Source: Bartonella kosoyi (GTDB lineage: Bacteria > Pseudomonadota > Alphaproteobacteria > Rhizobiales > Rhizobiaceae). Taken from it: 64,000 nucleotides of DNA. The first letter of the stretch is position 1, and each line of letters begins with the position of its first letter. Positions 29,707 to 39,254 of this stretch are shown here, in pieces. The notes under the pieces were generated by a model. The model did not search any database, was not told the origin of the DNA, and worked only from the letters and a program-made list of their open reading frames with translations. A program made the translations under genes and the position numbers. Location: the NCBI RefSeq assembly GCF_003606325.2, contig NZ_CP031843.2, positions 1,736,001 through 1,800,000 on the forward strand, read 5' to 3'.

Positions 29707-30852
29707 TTAACGTCCTCCAGAAATCTGAGCATCCAAGAGCGATGTAGAACGTGCTGATTTTATTTTCGCTTTTTCTGATAAATTATGATGCAGCAATTCA
29801 TTCAAAGGAAGATAAGGCACCGCAGGAGAATTAATTTGATCGAGCAGCAATTTATTGGGGGAAGAAAAGATACGCCCCATCGTCTCCATATAAAGACGAT
29901 AACGCGCAGCCTCTGGTGAAATTGCTGCCTCACGGGCTATGGACTGAAAACGTTCAGCACGACCTGTTGCCTCTTCAACCATTTGTGCTTTTTCACCTTT
30001 CGCGATTTCCCGTGTCCGTGAAGCTTCACCATTTGCTAAACCAATCTTCGTAAAACGCACACGATTTCCTTCTTCAATCATTCTTCCCCGTTCTTGCTCT
30101 GCCTGCTGCACAGAATTAAACGCCGCAGCAACTTTGGTAGGAGGAGCAGCTTCACTGATCGATACACGGCTTATTTCAACCCCGAGTTGATACTTATCGA
30201 CAGTCAACTGGGTAATCTTTCTCACATCGTTAGCAACTTCTTCTTTTTTATCGCGTAAAACATCATCAACAGGTCTTGAGCCAATGACCTCTCGCATTGC
30301 ACTTTCAGCGACCTGACGAACTGTGCCTTCTTGATCATTCACATTAAATAAAAATTGTCCTGGATGTGAAATACGATAGTAAACAGAAAAATTGACATTC
30401 ACAATATTTTGATCACTCGACAGCATCAGACCTTCACTTTGTTGTCTCTGTCCAGGTTGTCCACCAATTGCAATTGTTTTTTCCGTTAAAGGAACTTTCA
30501 TATAAGTCTCAATGGGCCAAAAATGAAAATGCAACCCATCGCCGATAATTTCTTCTTTAGGCACACCGAAACGCAATTCTACTGCTTGCTCATTTTGTTG
30601 AACAATATAAAGTGACTGATAGAGAAAAACACACACAGCAAGCAGAAGGAACAAGACAAAAACGCCCCCTCGACTAAATTGTTTAAACTGATCCTGTCCT
30701 TTACGCAAAATATCATCAAGATTGGGGCCATTTCCACCACCATTACTGCCACCAGAACCAAACAGATTCTTAGCCGATGTTTTTTTATCACCACTGTTTT
30801 TATTTTTATCGCCACTCCACGGGCCACCACCATTTTGATTTGTCCAGGGCAT
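29707..30852 (-). CDS. hflK: HflK, membrane protease modulator
   Basis: This 381-residue partner of HflC begins with MPWTNQNGGGPWSG, the glycine-rich cytoplasmic tail typical of HflK, continues with a low-complexity Gly/Asn/Lys stretch to about residue 55, then a single membrane helix (VFVLFLLLAVCVFLYQSLYI). The SPFH domain opens with VQQNEQAVELRFG. Coiled-coil segments follow, including TKVAAAFNSVQQAEQERGR. The open frame reaches 30858, but ATG 30852 gives the standard MPW start. HflK comes first in the hflK-hflC pair, about 120 bases after folA. Confidence 0.95.
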   Translation of the reverse strand: MPWTNQNGGGPWSGDKNKNSGDKKTSAKNLFGSGGSNGGGNGPNLDDILRKGQDQFKQFSRGGVFVLFLLLAVCVFLYQSLYIVQQNEQAVELRFGVPKEEIIGDGLHFHFWPIETYMKVPLTEKTIAIGGQPGQRQQSEGLMLSSDQNIVNVNFSVYYRISHPGQFLFNVNDQEGTVRQVAESAMREVIGSRPVDDVLRDKKEEVANDVRKITQLTVDKYQLGVEISRVSISEAAPPTKVAAAFNSVQQAEQERGRMIEEGNRVRFTKIGLANGEASRTREIAKGEKAQMVEEATGRAERFQSIAREAAISPEAARYRLYMETMGRIFSSPNKLLLDQINSPAVPYLPLNELLHHNLSEKAKIKSARSTSLLDAQISGGR

Positions 30853-30972
30853 TATCACCTCTTTAACTGACTACCATTCATTCAAACACCAACCCTTCAC
30901 TTACAGCCTATAGGGTTCCTCTTATCTCAATTACGCAACAGATAAACCCTTTCCACTTCATATGACAAAAAA

Positions 30973-31482
30973 TTATTTCCGCTCATAAACAACAAAACGT
31001 GTCGGATGGCTATCTTTATCTCCTTTTGGAATATCTTGTGTTTGCACAATAGTCCACTTTTCTTTATCAAAAATAGGAAAAAAACGATCACCTTCTATAG
31101 AAGCTAAAACTTCTGTAAGGAATATTTTATCAGCAAGACCAAATCCTTGTTGAAAAATTTCACCCCCACCAATAATAAAAATTTCCTCTACATTATTTTG
31201 AGAAGCAGCATTTGTTGCAAGAGAACATGCCTGTGATAAAGAATGCGCAACAACAGCCCCTTCCGCGCTAAAGGTACAATCGCGTGTAATGACGATATTT
31301 GTGCGCCCTGGTAAAGGTCTCCCGATAGAATCCCAAGTTTTTCGCCCCATTATAATAGGCTTAGCCAACGTCAACGCCTTAAAGCGTTGCAAATCTGTCG
31401 ATAAATGCCACGGCATTGCACCTTCATGACCGATAACACCATTTTCTGCAACAGCAGCAATTAAACAAATGGAAATCTTCAT
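30973..31482 (-). CDS. folA: Dihydrofolate reductase
   Basis: This 169-residue enzyme reduces dihydrofolate to tetrahydrofolate with NADPH, regenerating the cofactor oxidised by ThyA. Motifs are [20 protein letters not shown] at the N-terminus, the substrate-binding [27 protein letters not shown] for NADPH, and [13 protein letters not shown]. Its ATG overlaps the thyA stop codon in an ATGA quartet (31479-31482), so the two genes are translationally coupled, which fits their shared cycle. Confidence 0.97.
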   Translation of the reverse strand: MKISICLIAAVAENGVIGHEGAMPWHLSTDLQRFKALTLAKPIIMGRKTWDSIGRPLPGRTNIVITRDCTFSAEGAVVAHSLSQACSLATNAASQNNVEEIFIIGGGEIFQQGFGLADKIFLTEVLASIEGDRFFPIFDKEKWTIVQTQDIPKGDKDSHPTRFVVYERK

Positions 31483-32273
31483 ATTGCTACCGGCGCTTTA
31501 ATATGGGGGTGTGCATCATAATTAAGCAATTCAAAATCCTCAAATTTAAAAGAAAAAAGATCTGTTACCATTGGATTTATACGCATACAAGGCAAAGCAT
31601 TTGGTATACGAGACAATTGATATTTTGCCTGTTCAAAATGATTAGAATAAAGATGCGCGTCCCCCAGCGTATGAATAAAATCACCAACTTTAAGGCCACT
31701 AACTTGTGCAATCATCATCGTTAACAATGCATAGGACGCAATATTAAATGGAACCCCTAAGAAAATATCCGCCGAACGCTGGTAAAGCTGACAGGATAAT
31801 TTACCCTCAGCAATATAAAATTGAAAAAAACAATGACAAGGTGGCAGAGCCATCTCTTCTATCAATGCGGGATTCCAAGCTGATACAATCAGGCGACGAG
31901 AATGAGGCGTCTCCTTAATCATCGTCAACAGATCACTGATTTGATCAATATGGCGTCCATCAGGAGCAGGCCAAGAGCGCCACTGATACCCATAAACAGG
32001 ACCAAGATTTCCTTGTTTATCAGCCCATTCGTCCCAAATAGATACACCATGCTCCTTTAACCATGCAATATTTGTATCGCCTTTAAGAAACCATAAAAGC
32101 TCATAAATAATTGAACGTAAGTGTAATTTCTTTGTTGTCAACAATGGAAATCCTGCTTGTAAATCAAAGCGCATCTGATAGCCAAAAATAGATCGCGTCC
32201 CCACTCCCGTCCGATCTGTGCGATCAATACCCTGATTTAAAACATGCGATAAAAGAGCAAGATATGATTTCAT
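31479..32273 (-). CDS. thyA: Thymidylate synthase ThyA
   Basis: This 264-residue enzyme methylates dUMP to dTMP with methylene-tetrahydrofolate, producing dihydrofolate for FolA. It is collinear with E. coli ThyA and of identical length if ATG 32273 is used. Motifs are [36 protein letters not shown], the catalytic cysteine in [29 protein letters not shown] and the C-terminal HIKAPVAI. An upstream ATG at 32300 in the same frame would add nine residues that are not conserved. It leads the thyA-folA pair and is divergent from the first kgtP copy. Confidence 0.97.
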   Translation of the reverse strand: MKSYLALLSHVLNQGIDRTDRTGVGTRSIFGYQMRFDLQAGFPLLTTKKLHLRSIIYELLWFLKGDTNIAWLKEHGVSIWDEWADKQGNLGPVYGYQWRSWPAPDGRHIDQISDLLTMIKETPHSRRLIVSAWNPALIEEMALPPCHCFFQFYIAEGKLSCQLYQRSADIFLGVPFNIASYALLTMMIAQVSGLKVGDFIHTLGDAHLYSNHFEQAKYQLSRIPNALPCMRINPMVTDLFSFKFEDFELLNYDAHPHIKAPVAI

Positions 32274-32367
32274 AGAGTTATTATGTCCGATTCTTTTCAT
32301 TATAGAAAATAAAAACTATAAATCCGGATAAACATAATTCAAATCTTTTTCCAAAAACATCTTACAC

Positions 32368-32383
32368 AAGAAATTATCATGAT
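32368..32383 (+). promoter_or_regulatory. Conserved element upstream of kgtP copy 1
   Basis: AAGAAATTATCATGAT lies 110 bases before the start codon at 32493. The same 16 bases occur before copy 2 (34471-34486), and with two changes before copy 3 (36299-36314). The flanking bases also resemble each other. It may be a regulator-binding site or part of the promoter. Confidence 0.55.
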
Positions 32384-32492
32384 CTGACTAAAATTTTGAT
32401 GCAAAAGATAAAATACTATAGACAGCTTCTAAGAAAATAACATAGAGGGATAATGAACAAAGATGGATGAACGTAAAATGAAGGGATTGACT

Positions 32493-33800
32493 ATGGAAAA
32501 ACAAGAATCTTTAGCACCACATGATACAAGAAAACGTGTTCTTTCGATCATATCGAGTGCATCAGGGAATCTGGTAGAATGGTATGATTTTTATGTTTAT
32601 TCTTTTACATCTATTTATTTTGCCTCACAGTTTTTTCCTTCCAATGGAGATGTTGTTACCGAACTTTTAAAATCTTCCTTCGTCTTTTTTATAGGCTTCC
32701 TCATGCGTCCAATTGGCGGTTGGCTCTTTGGATTTATTGCGGATCGTTATGGACGTAAACGCTCTTTGCTGATTTCTGTTTTTATGATGTGTGGTGGTTC
32801 GTTTCTCATCGCTCTTCTTCCTACATATGAAACAATTGGAGCAGTAGCACCAATTCTTCTTATTTTACTCCGCATGCTTCAAGGGCTCTCCGTCGGCGGT
32901 GAATACGGAACAACAGCGACTTATATGAGTGAAGTTGCTCTTAAAAAACGTCGTGGTTTCTTTAGCTCGTTTCAATATGCCACGCTCATTGGGGGTCAAC
33001 TCCTTGCAAGTTTGGTTATGTTTATTCTCGCCCTCTATCTCACAGAAGATCAGTTAAAGGCATGGGGCTGGCGTATTCCTTTTGCGATTGGTGGATGTGG
33101 TGCAATTGTTGCGATTTATCTGCGTCGTTCACTTCACGAAACAACCACTAAAGAAAGTCGCTCTAAAAAACAAGCTGGCAGTCTTAAAGAACTTCTACGC
33201 AATCACACAAAAGCGTTCCTTTTAGTTATCGGTTTTACAGCAGGAGGATCGCTGACATTTTATACCTGTACGACTTATATGCAAAAATATCTGATAACAA
33301 CAACCGGATTTGATAAGCATACTGCGACAACAATAATGACTGCTGCACTATTTGTTTTTATGCTACTCCAACCGCTCTTTGGCTCTCTCGCAGATAAAAT
33401 TGGCACAAAAGCTTCACTGCTTATTTGGAGTTCCTTATCTATCATCTTTACAATTCCTGCACTTAAAATTATTGGAAACACTAATGATATGTGGGTTGCT
33501 CTCTCTATTATTATTGGCATGCTTTGTATTATGAGCTTTTATACGTCCGTCTCTGGTATCGTAAAAGCAGAAATGTTTCCTGCTTCAATCCGAGCAATGG
33601 GGGTTGGTCTCTCTTATGCTATTGCTAACGCGCTATTTGGTGGTTCTGCTGAAGCTGTGGCGCTTGAATTTAAAAAAATCGGCTATGAATCTATATTCCA
33701 CTTTTACATAGCCGGCATGATGATCATTGCCTTCATTGCAATTCTCTTAATGCCAGATGCTCGTAAAAAAGGGTATTTACAAGGAGATGATATCGATTAA
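32493..33800 (+). CDS. kgtP: 2-oxoglutarate permease KgtP-like, copy 1
   Basis: This 435-residue proton symporter of the metabolite:H+ symporter (MHS) branch of the major facilitator superfamily is collinear with E. coli KgtP, which imports 2-oxoglutarate. Shared blocks are [19 protein letters not shown] at the N-terminus, [69 protein letters not shown] and [20 protein letters not shown]. Two further in-frame ATGs lie upstream (32463, 32478), but AAGGGA six bases before ATG 32493 and agreement with copies 2 and 3 decide the start. It is the first of three tandem paralogues of exactly equal length, each with its own control region and terminator. Confidence 0.92.
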   Translation: MEKQESLAPHDTRKRVLSIISSASGNLVEWYDFYVYSFTSIYFASQFFPSNGDVVTELLKSSFVFFIGFLMRPIGGWLFGFIADRYGRKRSLLISVFMMCGGSFLIALLPTYETIGAVAPILLILLRMLQGLSVGGEYGTTATYMSEVALKKRRGFFSSFQYATLIGGQLLASLVMFILALYLTEDQLKAWGWRIPFAIGGCGAIVAIYLRRSLHETTTKESRSKKQAGSLKELLRNHTKAFLLVIGFTAGGSLTFYTCTTYMQKYLITTTGFDKHTATTIMTAALFVFMLLQPLFGSLADKIGTKASLLIWSSLSIIFTIPALKIIGNTNDMWVALSIIIGMLCIMSFYTSVSGIVKAEMFPASIRAMGVGLSYAIANALFGGSAEAVALEFKKIGYESIFHFYIAGMMIIAFIAILLMPDARKKGYLQGDDID

Positions 33801-33814
33801 CTTTTAATCCTAAC

Positions 33815-33845
33815 AAAAAAGCCCAGAATACTGGGCTTTTTTTAT
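33815..33845 (+). terminator. Terminator of kgtP copy 1
   Basis: AAAAAAGCCCAG and CTGGGCTTTTTT pair around AATA, fourteen bases after the stop codon. The GCCCA stem and A/T flanks recur after copies 2 and 3. Confidence 0.92.
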
Positions 33846-34564
33846 ATCTGCTCTACGGGAATTTAAAACTTACACTTTTTTATTTTTATCCTTCTAAACA
33901 CGCTAAAGAAAAAATTTTCTCTCCTCCCGCATGGGACCCTTATAAAAACAAAAATAGCTCCACACTGTTATGAAGAGATGCTTTTGGGGCTGAATTTCGT
34001 TTACTGAAGACAAAAAACATTTGTTTTATTTTAATACTTCTATTCTTCATCAAAAAAGCCCCCATGAAAAATAGAAAATACCCATTATGTTATGAACTTT
34101 CGCACTTTTTAAAGACACGTTTCTCAAATATACTCAAGTCCATTTCATGACACAACATCAAACCTATAAGCCCAAAACAGCATTCATCATTCTAGAAAAA
34201 ATCTTACAGTGAGACCACTAAAATTTAAGTTGCAATATCATTCTTTTACCATTGTAAATTTTTAACCTCTCCATTAGCCTCTATAAAAGAATATACTTAT
34301 GAAATAAAAGTAATAATTACAAACAGTATAAATTAAATTATAACTCATAATATAATTTAATTTTATTTGCCTTATTTACATTAATATAAATATTGTTCAT
34401 TATTTTTAAGCTGCAAAGAAAAGCTCTTAAAAAAATAAAAATACAACAAATGATCTTAAAGTGTTTTCCTAAGAAATTATCATGATACAATTAAGTTTTT
34501 ATGATACAGATCATCAACAACTTTGACGAGTATAAAAATTATCAATGTAAAAGGGGAAAACATC
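33846..34564. other. Spacer between kgtP copies 1 and 2
   Basis: About 720 bases. The last hundred bases hold the shared upstream element (34471-34486) and the ribosome binding site AAGGGGAAA of copy 2. The rest has no frame, RNA motif or remnant that I can identify, and includes a very AT-rich part at about 34300-34440. Confidence 0.4.
34471..34486 (+). promoter_or_regulatory. Conserved element upstream of kgtP copy 2
   Basis: AAGAAATTATCATGAT is identical to the element before copy 1 and lies 79 bases before the start codon at 34565. It is followed by ACAATTAAG and, in a similar position to copy 3, by TTATGATACA. Confidence 0.55.
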
Positions 34565-35872
34565 ATGAATCACCAAATAACTTTAGATCCACATGATACA
34601 AGAAAACGTATTTTTGCTATCATATCCAGTGCCTCAGGAAATCTGGTAGAATGGTACGACTTTTATGCTTACTCCTTTGCATCGGTTTATTTTGCATCAC
34701 AATTTTTTCCTAAAGATAATGATAACGTTACACAACTATTAAAAACTGCAGGAATATTTTTTATTGGCTTTCTTATGCGTCCTATTGGAGCATGGCTCTT
34801 TGGCTTCATTGCTGACCGCTATGGACGCAAATGTTCAATGCTGATTTCTGTTTTTATGATGTGTGGGGGATCTTTTCTCATTGCTATACTTCCCACTTAC
34901 GAAACCTTGGGAATAACAGCAGCATTCCTGCTGCTTTTAATCCGCATGTTTCAAGGGCTCTCCGTCGGTGGTGAATATGGTACAACAGCAACTTATATGA
35001 GTGAGGTTGCTCTTAAAAAGCATCGCGGATTCTTTGCATCTTTCCAATATGCCACACTCATTACGGGACAGCTTCTTGCGAGTTTCATTATCTTTATTCT
35101 AGCACTTTATTTCACTGAAGATCAGTTAAAAGCATGGGGCTGGCGTATTCCTTTTGTCATTGGTAGCTTTGGAGCAATGGTTGCAATGTATCTGCGCAGT
35201 TCGCTCCATGAAACAACGACCAAAGAAAGTCGCTCTAAACAACATGCTGGAAGTATTAGAGAACTTTTACGCAATCATACAAAAGCTTTCTTTTTAGTTA
35301 TTGGCTTTACAGCGGGAGGATCACTCACATTTTATACATACACCACTTACATGCAAAAATATCTGATCACCACCACCGGATTTGATAAACACACTGCGAC
35401 GACAATAATGACTGCCGCACTCTTCATTTTTGTGTTACTCCAACCCCTCGTTGGTTCTCTAGCCGATAAAATTGGTACAAGGATTTTGCTCATTAGCTGG
35501 AGTGCCTTATCCATTATCTGCACAATTCCTGTTCTTAAAATGGTTGGCAATGCTCACAATGCATGGGCTGCGCTATTAATCATTATCGGAATGCTGTGTA
35601 TTATGAGTCTCTACACCTCCATTGCTGGTATCATAAAAGCAGAATTATTCCCTGCTTCAATCCGAGCAATCGGTGTCGGACTTGCTTTTGCCATTGGAAA
35701 TGCACTGTTTGGTGGCTCTGCGGAATATGTAGCGCTTGGATTAAAAAATATGGGATACGAATCTGTTTTCTTTTTTTACATAATTGGTATGATGATTATT
35801 GCACTTATCTCAATTCTTTTAATGCCAGATATAGACAAGGGGGGATATCTGAAAGATGATGAGATCCATTAA
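34565..35872 (+). CDS. kgtP: 2-oxoglutarate permease KgtP-like, copy 2
   Basis: This second 435-residue MHS-family permease is closely similar to copies 1 and 3 over its whole length. It keeps [19 protein letters not shown], the RYGRK loop after helix 2, [39 protein letters not shown] and FPASIRAIGVGLAFAIGNAL. Differences from copy 1 cluster in the acidic loop after helix 1 (KDNDNVTQ) and in the last third. AAGGGGAAA ahead of ATG 34565 fixes the start. An in-frame ATG at 34523 lies before this site and is not used in my call. Substrate is inferred from E. coli KgtP. Confidence 0.92.
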   Translation: MNHQITLDPHDTRKRIFAIISSASGNLVEWYDFYAYSFASVYFASQFFPKDNDNVTQLLKTAGIFFIGFLMRPIGAWLFGFIADRYGRKCSMLISVFMMCGGSFLIAILPTYETLGITAAFLLLLIRMFQGLSVGGEYGTTATYMSEVALKKHRGFFASFQYATLITGQLLASFIIFILALYFTEDQLKAWGWRIPFVIGSFGAMVAMYLRSSLHETTTKESRSKQHAGSIRELLRNHTKAFFLVIGFTAGGSLTFYTYTTYMQKYLITTTGFDKHTATTIMTAALFIFVLLQPLVGSLADKIGTRILLISWSALSIICTIPVLKMVGNAHNAWAALLIIIGMLCIMSLYTSIAGIIKAELFPASIRAIGVGLAFAIGNALFGGSAEYVALGLKNMGYESVFFFYIIGMMIIALISILLMPDIDKGGYLKDDEIH

Positions 35873-35887
35873 ATTTTTACGCACAAT

Positions 35888-35913
35888 AAAAAGCCCAAAT
35901 CGTTGGGCTTTTT
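35888..35913 (+). terminator. Terminator of kgtP copy 2
   Basis: AAAAAGCCCAA and TTGGGCTTTTT pair around ATCG, fifteen bases after the stop codon. It is the counterpart of the hairpins after copies 1 and 3. Confidence 0.92.
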
Positions 35914-36396
35914 ATGAATGTTATAAAGTCTTAAAAAACAACAAACATAAAACAATTCATTTTCGACCGTTTACCATACAGGAAAAACTCTTATGCTTCT
36001 TGCACAAGGTGGGGAATCTATAAATCTATATTATTGAGATTTTTCAAAGATCTTTAATCACAAAGCGACAAAATCATAAAAAATTACACAACTTTTTTGC
36101 ACTGTTTAAATATCCTATAGGAAATTCTTAAACCAGTTATTTAAGCACTCTTTTTACCAATATTTCATCCCGCTTAAATCTCCTTTTCAATGCCCCCTTC
36201 CCCTTACATACGCTGTGATGCACTTTATCCTACAACGCAATAACACCCTCAAAAGGCTCACGCCTATATAAAAACAGACTCTCTTAAATAGCTTTCATAA
36301 GAAATTACTATGATATAATTAAATTTTAGTGATACAAATTATAAAACACACTTAATAATAAAAAAATAAATTATAAATCTAAAAGGGGAACATTTC
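35914..36396. other. Spacer between kgtP copies 2 and 3
   Basis: About 480 bases with no supported gene. Near its right end are the shared upstream element (36299-36314) and the ribosome binding site AAAGGGGAA of copy 3. Confidence 0.4.
36299..36314 (+). promoter_or_regulatory. Conserved element upstream of kgtP copy 3
   Basis: AAGAAATTACTATGAT differs from the element of copies 1 and 2 at two adjacent bases (CT for TC) and lies 83 bases before the start codon at 36397. ATAATTAAATTTTAGTGATAC follows and resembles the flank of copy 2. Confidence 0.5.
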
Positions 36397-37704
36397 ATGA
36401 AAAATGGAACAACTTCAGCATCACAGGATGCAAGAAAACGTATTTTTGCTATTATAGCAAGCGCATCAGGAAATCTCGTAGAATGGTATGATTTTTACGT
36501 TTATTCATTTGCATCAATTTATTTTGCCTCACAATTTTTTCCTTCAGATGATGATGCAATTACGCCCCTGTTGAAAACTGCAGGTGTCTTTTTTATTGGC
36601 TTTCTTATGCGCCCTATTGGAGCTTGGTTTTTAGGATTTATCGCCGATCGTTATGGACGTAAATTCTCGATGCTTGTCTCCATTTTTATGATGTGTGGAG
36701 GTTCTTTTTTCATTGCCATACTTCCCACCTATAAAACCTTGGGAATAACATCAGCAATCCTTCTCCTTTTAGCTCGGATGATGCAAGGACTTTCAGCAGG
36801 TGGCGAATATGGTACAGCAGCTACTTATATGAGCGAAGTTTCCCTCAAAAAACATCGTGGGCTTTTTGCTTCTTTCCAATCTGGCACCCTTATTACAGGT
36901 CAACTTCTCGCTAGTTTTACTATATTTATTTTAGCAATTTATCTCACTGAAGATCAGTTAAAAGCATGGGGATGGCGTATTCCTTTTGTGATTGGTGGAT
37001 GTGGAGCAATCGTTGCGATTTATCTGCGCCGTTCGCTCCACGAAACAACCACAAAAGAAAGCCGCTCTCAAAAACACTCTGGGAGTCTTAAGGAACTTCT
37101 CACCAAACATACAAAAGCCGTTGTCGTAATTGCCTGCTTTGCATCAGGAGGATCACTCACATTTTATACCTTTACGACTTATATGCAGAAATATCTGATC
37201 ACCACCACCGGCTTTGATAAACATACCGCAACAACAATAATGACAGCTGTACTGTTTATTTTCATCCTGTTCCAACCCATAGCGGGAATCATCGCCGATA
37301 AAATTGGAACCAAAACTTTACTCATCATTTGGAGTATACTCTCTGTGCTCTTTACATTTCCTGGGCTCTGGATCATCGGTAACACCCATAGTATATGGGT
37401 TGCCTTATCTGTTATTATTGGCTTGCTCTTCATTATGAGCATGTATACATCTATCTCTGGTGTCGTAAAATCAGCCATGTTTCCCTCTTCCATACGTGCA
37501 TTAGGCGTTAGCATCTCGCATGCTATTGGCAATGCTTTATTTGGTGGTTCTGCTGAATACGTCGCGTTTGGATTAAAAAAAGCTGGATATGAATCACTGT
37601 TTTATTTTTACATAACCATCGTGATGATCATGGCTTTCATTGCGCTTCTCTTTGTCCCGAGTATGCGTAAAGGAGGCTACCTCCAAGACGATGAAAAACA
37701 TTAA
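36397..37704 (+). CDS. kgtP: 2-oxoglutarate permease KgtP-like, copy 3
   Basis: This third 435-residue permease of the series shares the family framework ([59 protein letters not shown]). It is the most distinct copy. The otherwise constant [20 protein letters not shown] reads GLSAGGEYGTAATYMSEVSL, the next helix begins FASFQSGTLITGQ instead of the FQYATLI type, and the second half has VVVIACFASGGSL in place of the [10 protein letters not shown] type. These changes lie near helices 4, 5 and 7, which line the channel in MFS proteins, so a changed substrate preference is possible. AAAGGGGAA precedes the ATG. Confidence 0.92.
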   Translation: MKNGTTSASQDARKRIFAIIASASGNLVEWYDFYVYSFASIYFASQFFPSDDDAITPLLKTAGVFFIGFLMRPIGAWFLGFIADRYGRKFSMLVSIFMMCGGSFFIAILPTYKTLGITSAILLLLARMMQGLSAGGEYGTAATYMSEVSLKKHRGLFASFQSGTLITGQLLASFTIFILAIYLTEDQLKAWGWRIPFVIGGCGAIVAIYLRRSLHETTTKESRSQKHSGSLKELLTKHTKAVVVIACFASGGSLTFYTFTTYMQKYLITTTGFDKHTATTIMTAVLFIFILFQPIAGIIADKIGTKTLLIIWSILSVLFTFPGLWIIGNTHSIWVALSVIIGLLFIMSMYTSISGVVKSAMFPSSIRALGVSISHAIGNALFGGSAEYVAFGLKKAGYESLFYFYITIVMIMAFIALLFVPSMRKGGYLQDDEKH

Positions 37705-37720
37705 CGCCCTCTATAAACGA

Positions 37721-37747
37721 AAAAGCCCAAGAAATTGGGCTTTTTTT
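37721..37747. terminator. Terminator between kgtP copy 3 and the DUF2853 gene
   Basis: AAAAGCCCAA and TTGGGCTTTT pair around GAAA, seventeen bases after the kgtP stop codon. The DUF2853 gene ends on the other strand at 37773, and flanking A and T runs allow the hairpin to serve both directions. Confidence 0.9.
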
Positions 37748-37772
37748 ATCATTATCACAAATTTAATATTGT

Positions 37773-38078
37773 TTAAATTTTATCAAGTGCATTGAGTTGC
37801 TTAGCGACTAAATAATAAAAAGTTATACGACTTTTTCTACGCTCTCCAGCCATCATCTGAGCAACTTTTGAAACAGCCATTTTAGCATTCTTCTCATCAG
37901 CTTCTAAAACATCTTGGATCCATTTTTCAACACGTTCTAACTCTTTTGGATCGGATGTTGCAACAAGCGCTGCATCCTGCTTTTTCATCACCAAAGCTAA
38001 ACGATGGCTAAGTCGTTCGACTGCTGCTATATCGGGATTTGGATCATATACTTTAATATCTGCTAGATTATTTGTCAT
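37773..38078 (-). CDS. DUF2853 family protein
   Basis: This 101-residue cytoplasmic protein matches the DUF2853 family known mainly from alphaproteobacteria, for which structures but no function are known. Features are a YDPNPDIAAVERL start, the SDPKELERVEKWI stretch near residue 42 and SRITFYYLVAKQLNALD at the C-terminus. It is mostly helical, with no signal peptide or membrane segment. It stands alone, convergent with kgtP copy 3 and divergent from the tmRNA gene. The family assignment is from memory of its motifs. Confidence 0.7.
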   Translation of the reverse strand: MTNNLADIKVYDPNPDIAAVERLSHRLALVMKKQDAALVATSDPKELERVEKWIQDVLEADEKNAKMAVSKVAQMMAGERRKSRITFYYLVAKQLNALDKI

Positions 38079-38204
38079 TTTGCATCATCTCCTCTTCAAA
38101 AATGAGCAACTATACTTTTATAGCCGCATCATATAGCTCCATAAATAATTAGAGGATTAAAAATATTAACAACCCCCCTTTTCCTAAGACTGTTCTTCAT
38201 CTAT

Positions 38205-38540
38205 ATTTAGAGAGCTGGCTTTCCAGCTATGGTAATAAATGGACGGTGAAATAAACCTATTGGACCCGGGGGCGGTACCCGGCGCCTCCACCAAAATATA
38301 AACCACCAAAATTATATTTTGGTGGGGGCGAAATAGGATCGACAAGGGTGTAAAGATCGCTCTTTTACTCGGCATTGTACCACCGTTATCGGGCTAAATG
38401 AGTAGTTGCAAATGACAACTATGCGGAAGCACGTCTCGCCGCTTAAGGTGGTGTGAATGTTTCAAAATGACTCTTAAACCGTCGCAGGTTTAAGCGGGGT
38501 TGGAAGGCACCTGGCAACAGAAGCCTTCACTTTTTAAATG
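38205..38540 (+). ncRNA. ssrA: Transfer-messenger RNA, circularly permuted two-piece form
   Basis: The gene has the alphaproteobacterial permuted order. The acceptor piece comes first and ends CGCCTCC-A-CCA at 38283-38293. Its T-arm is CCGGG-GGCGGTA-CCCGG. After an AT-rich intervening segment the coding piece starts at 38324 with GGGGGCG, which pairs with CGCCTCC and leaves a G-U at the third pair (38326 with 38287), the identity element for alanyl-tRNA synthetase. The tag frame at 38408-38446 reads ANDNYAEARLAA and stops with TAA. The LAA end is the ClpX degron. A stem at 38473-38492 probably belongs to a pseudoknot, and GAAGGC/GCCTTC with a T-run at 38503-38535 may end the transcript. The outer ends are approximate. 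The RNA rescues stalled ribosomes. Confidence 0.96.
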
Positions 38541-38700
38541 TTATTGATTGATCTTTCAGACATTATCAGACATTATTTTTGTGTTTTTTTGATTCAATGA
38601 GGTACCTCGTAGACAAAATACTGCTGTTTTTTAGATACATTCTCTTACACAAGATCAATACGGCCCATTCTGCTACGTAAAATAAAAGGAATAAACTTCG

Positions 38701-39246
38701 ATGGTTAAAGATCAAATCCGTTACGATATTCTCGTTCAGGATGCGCTTCGTGGAGTTATCCGTAAAGTTTTATCAGAAGTTTCTAAAGCAGGACTTCCAG
38801 GAAATCATCATTTTTTTATAACTTTTTTTACAAATGCTCCAGGCGTTAAAATTTCTCCTCGACTAAAAAATCGCTATCCTGAACAAATGACGATCGTCTT
38901 GCAACATCAGTTTAGAGATCTTAGTGTTTCAGAAACAGCCTTCGAAGTGACCCTCTCTTTCAGAGAAATTACTGAAAAACTCTTGATTCCTTTTACTTCT
39001 ATTCAAGTCTTTTACGATCCTGTAGCAGCCTTTGAAGCAGCATTTGACCTCCCCTCAAAACTTCCCGCTGTAGAAAGTGAAGATGCAGAAAATACCTCTT
39101 CTACGCCTATCGTTCCATCAAACAAACAAAAAAAAGAAAATACGCTCATAAAAGAACAAAATCTCAGTGCCAATAAAGAACCTTCAGATAACGATACAAA
39201 ACCAAGTGCTGATGTTGTCTCTTTAGATTCTTTTCGGAAAAAATAA
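38701..39246 (+). CDS. sspB: ClpXP adaptor SspB (alphaproteobacterial type)
   Basis: This 181-residue protein has the SspB fold that binds the ssrA tag and hands tagged proteins to ClpXP. The core (about residues 1-115) contains HHFFITFFTNAPGVKISPRL, YPEQMTIVLQHQFRDL, AFEVTLSFREITEKLLIPF and SIQVFYDPVAAFEAAF. The rest is a low-complexity, flexible tail rich in Ser, Lys and Asn that ends VVSLDSFRKK, a short motif of the kind that docks on the ClpX N-domain. The gene lies about 160 bases downstream of the tmRNA on the same strand, so tag and tag adaptor are encoded side by side. Two small genes follow within 12 bases of each other. Confidence 0.92.
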   Translation: MVKDQIRYDILVQDALRGVIRKVLSEVSKAGLPGNHHFFITFFTNAPGVKISPRLKNRYPEQMTIVLQHQFRDLSVSETAFEVTLSFREITEKLLIPFTSIQVFYDPVAAFEAAFDLPSKLPAVESEDAENTSSTPIVPSNKQKKENTLIKEQNLSANKEPSDNDTKPSADVVSLDSFRKK

Positions 39247-39254
39247 ATTTTTTT

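Noticed and set aside
38184..38375. Minus-strand frame of 63 codons opposite the tmRNA
   Set aside because: It is the antisense of the structured RNA gene and its acceptor end, a well-known kind of false gene.
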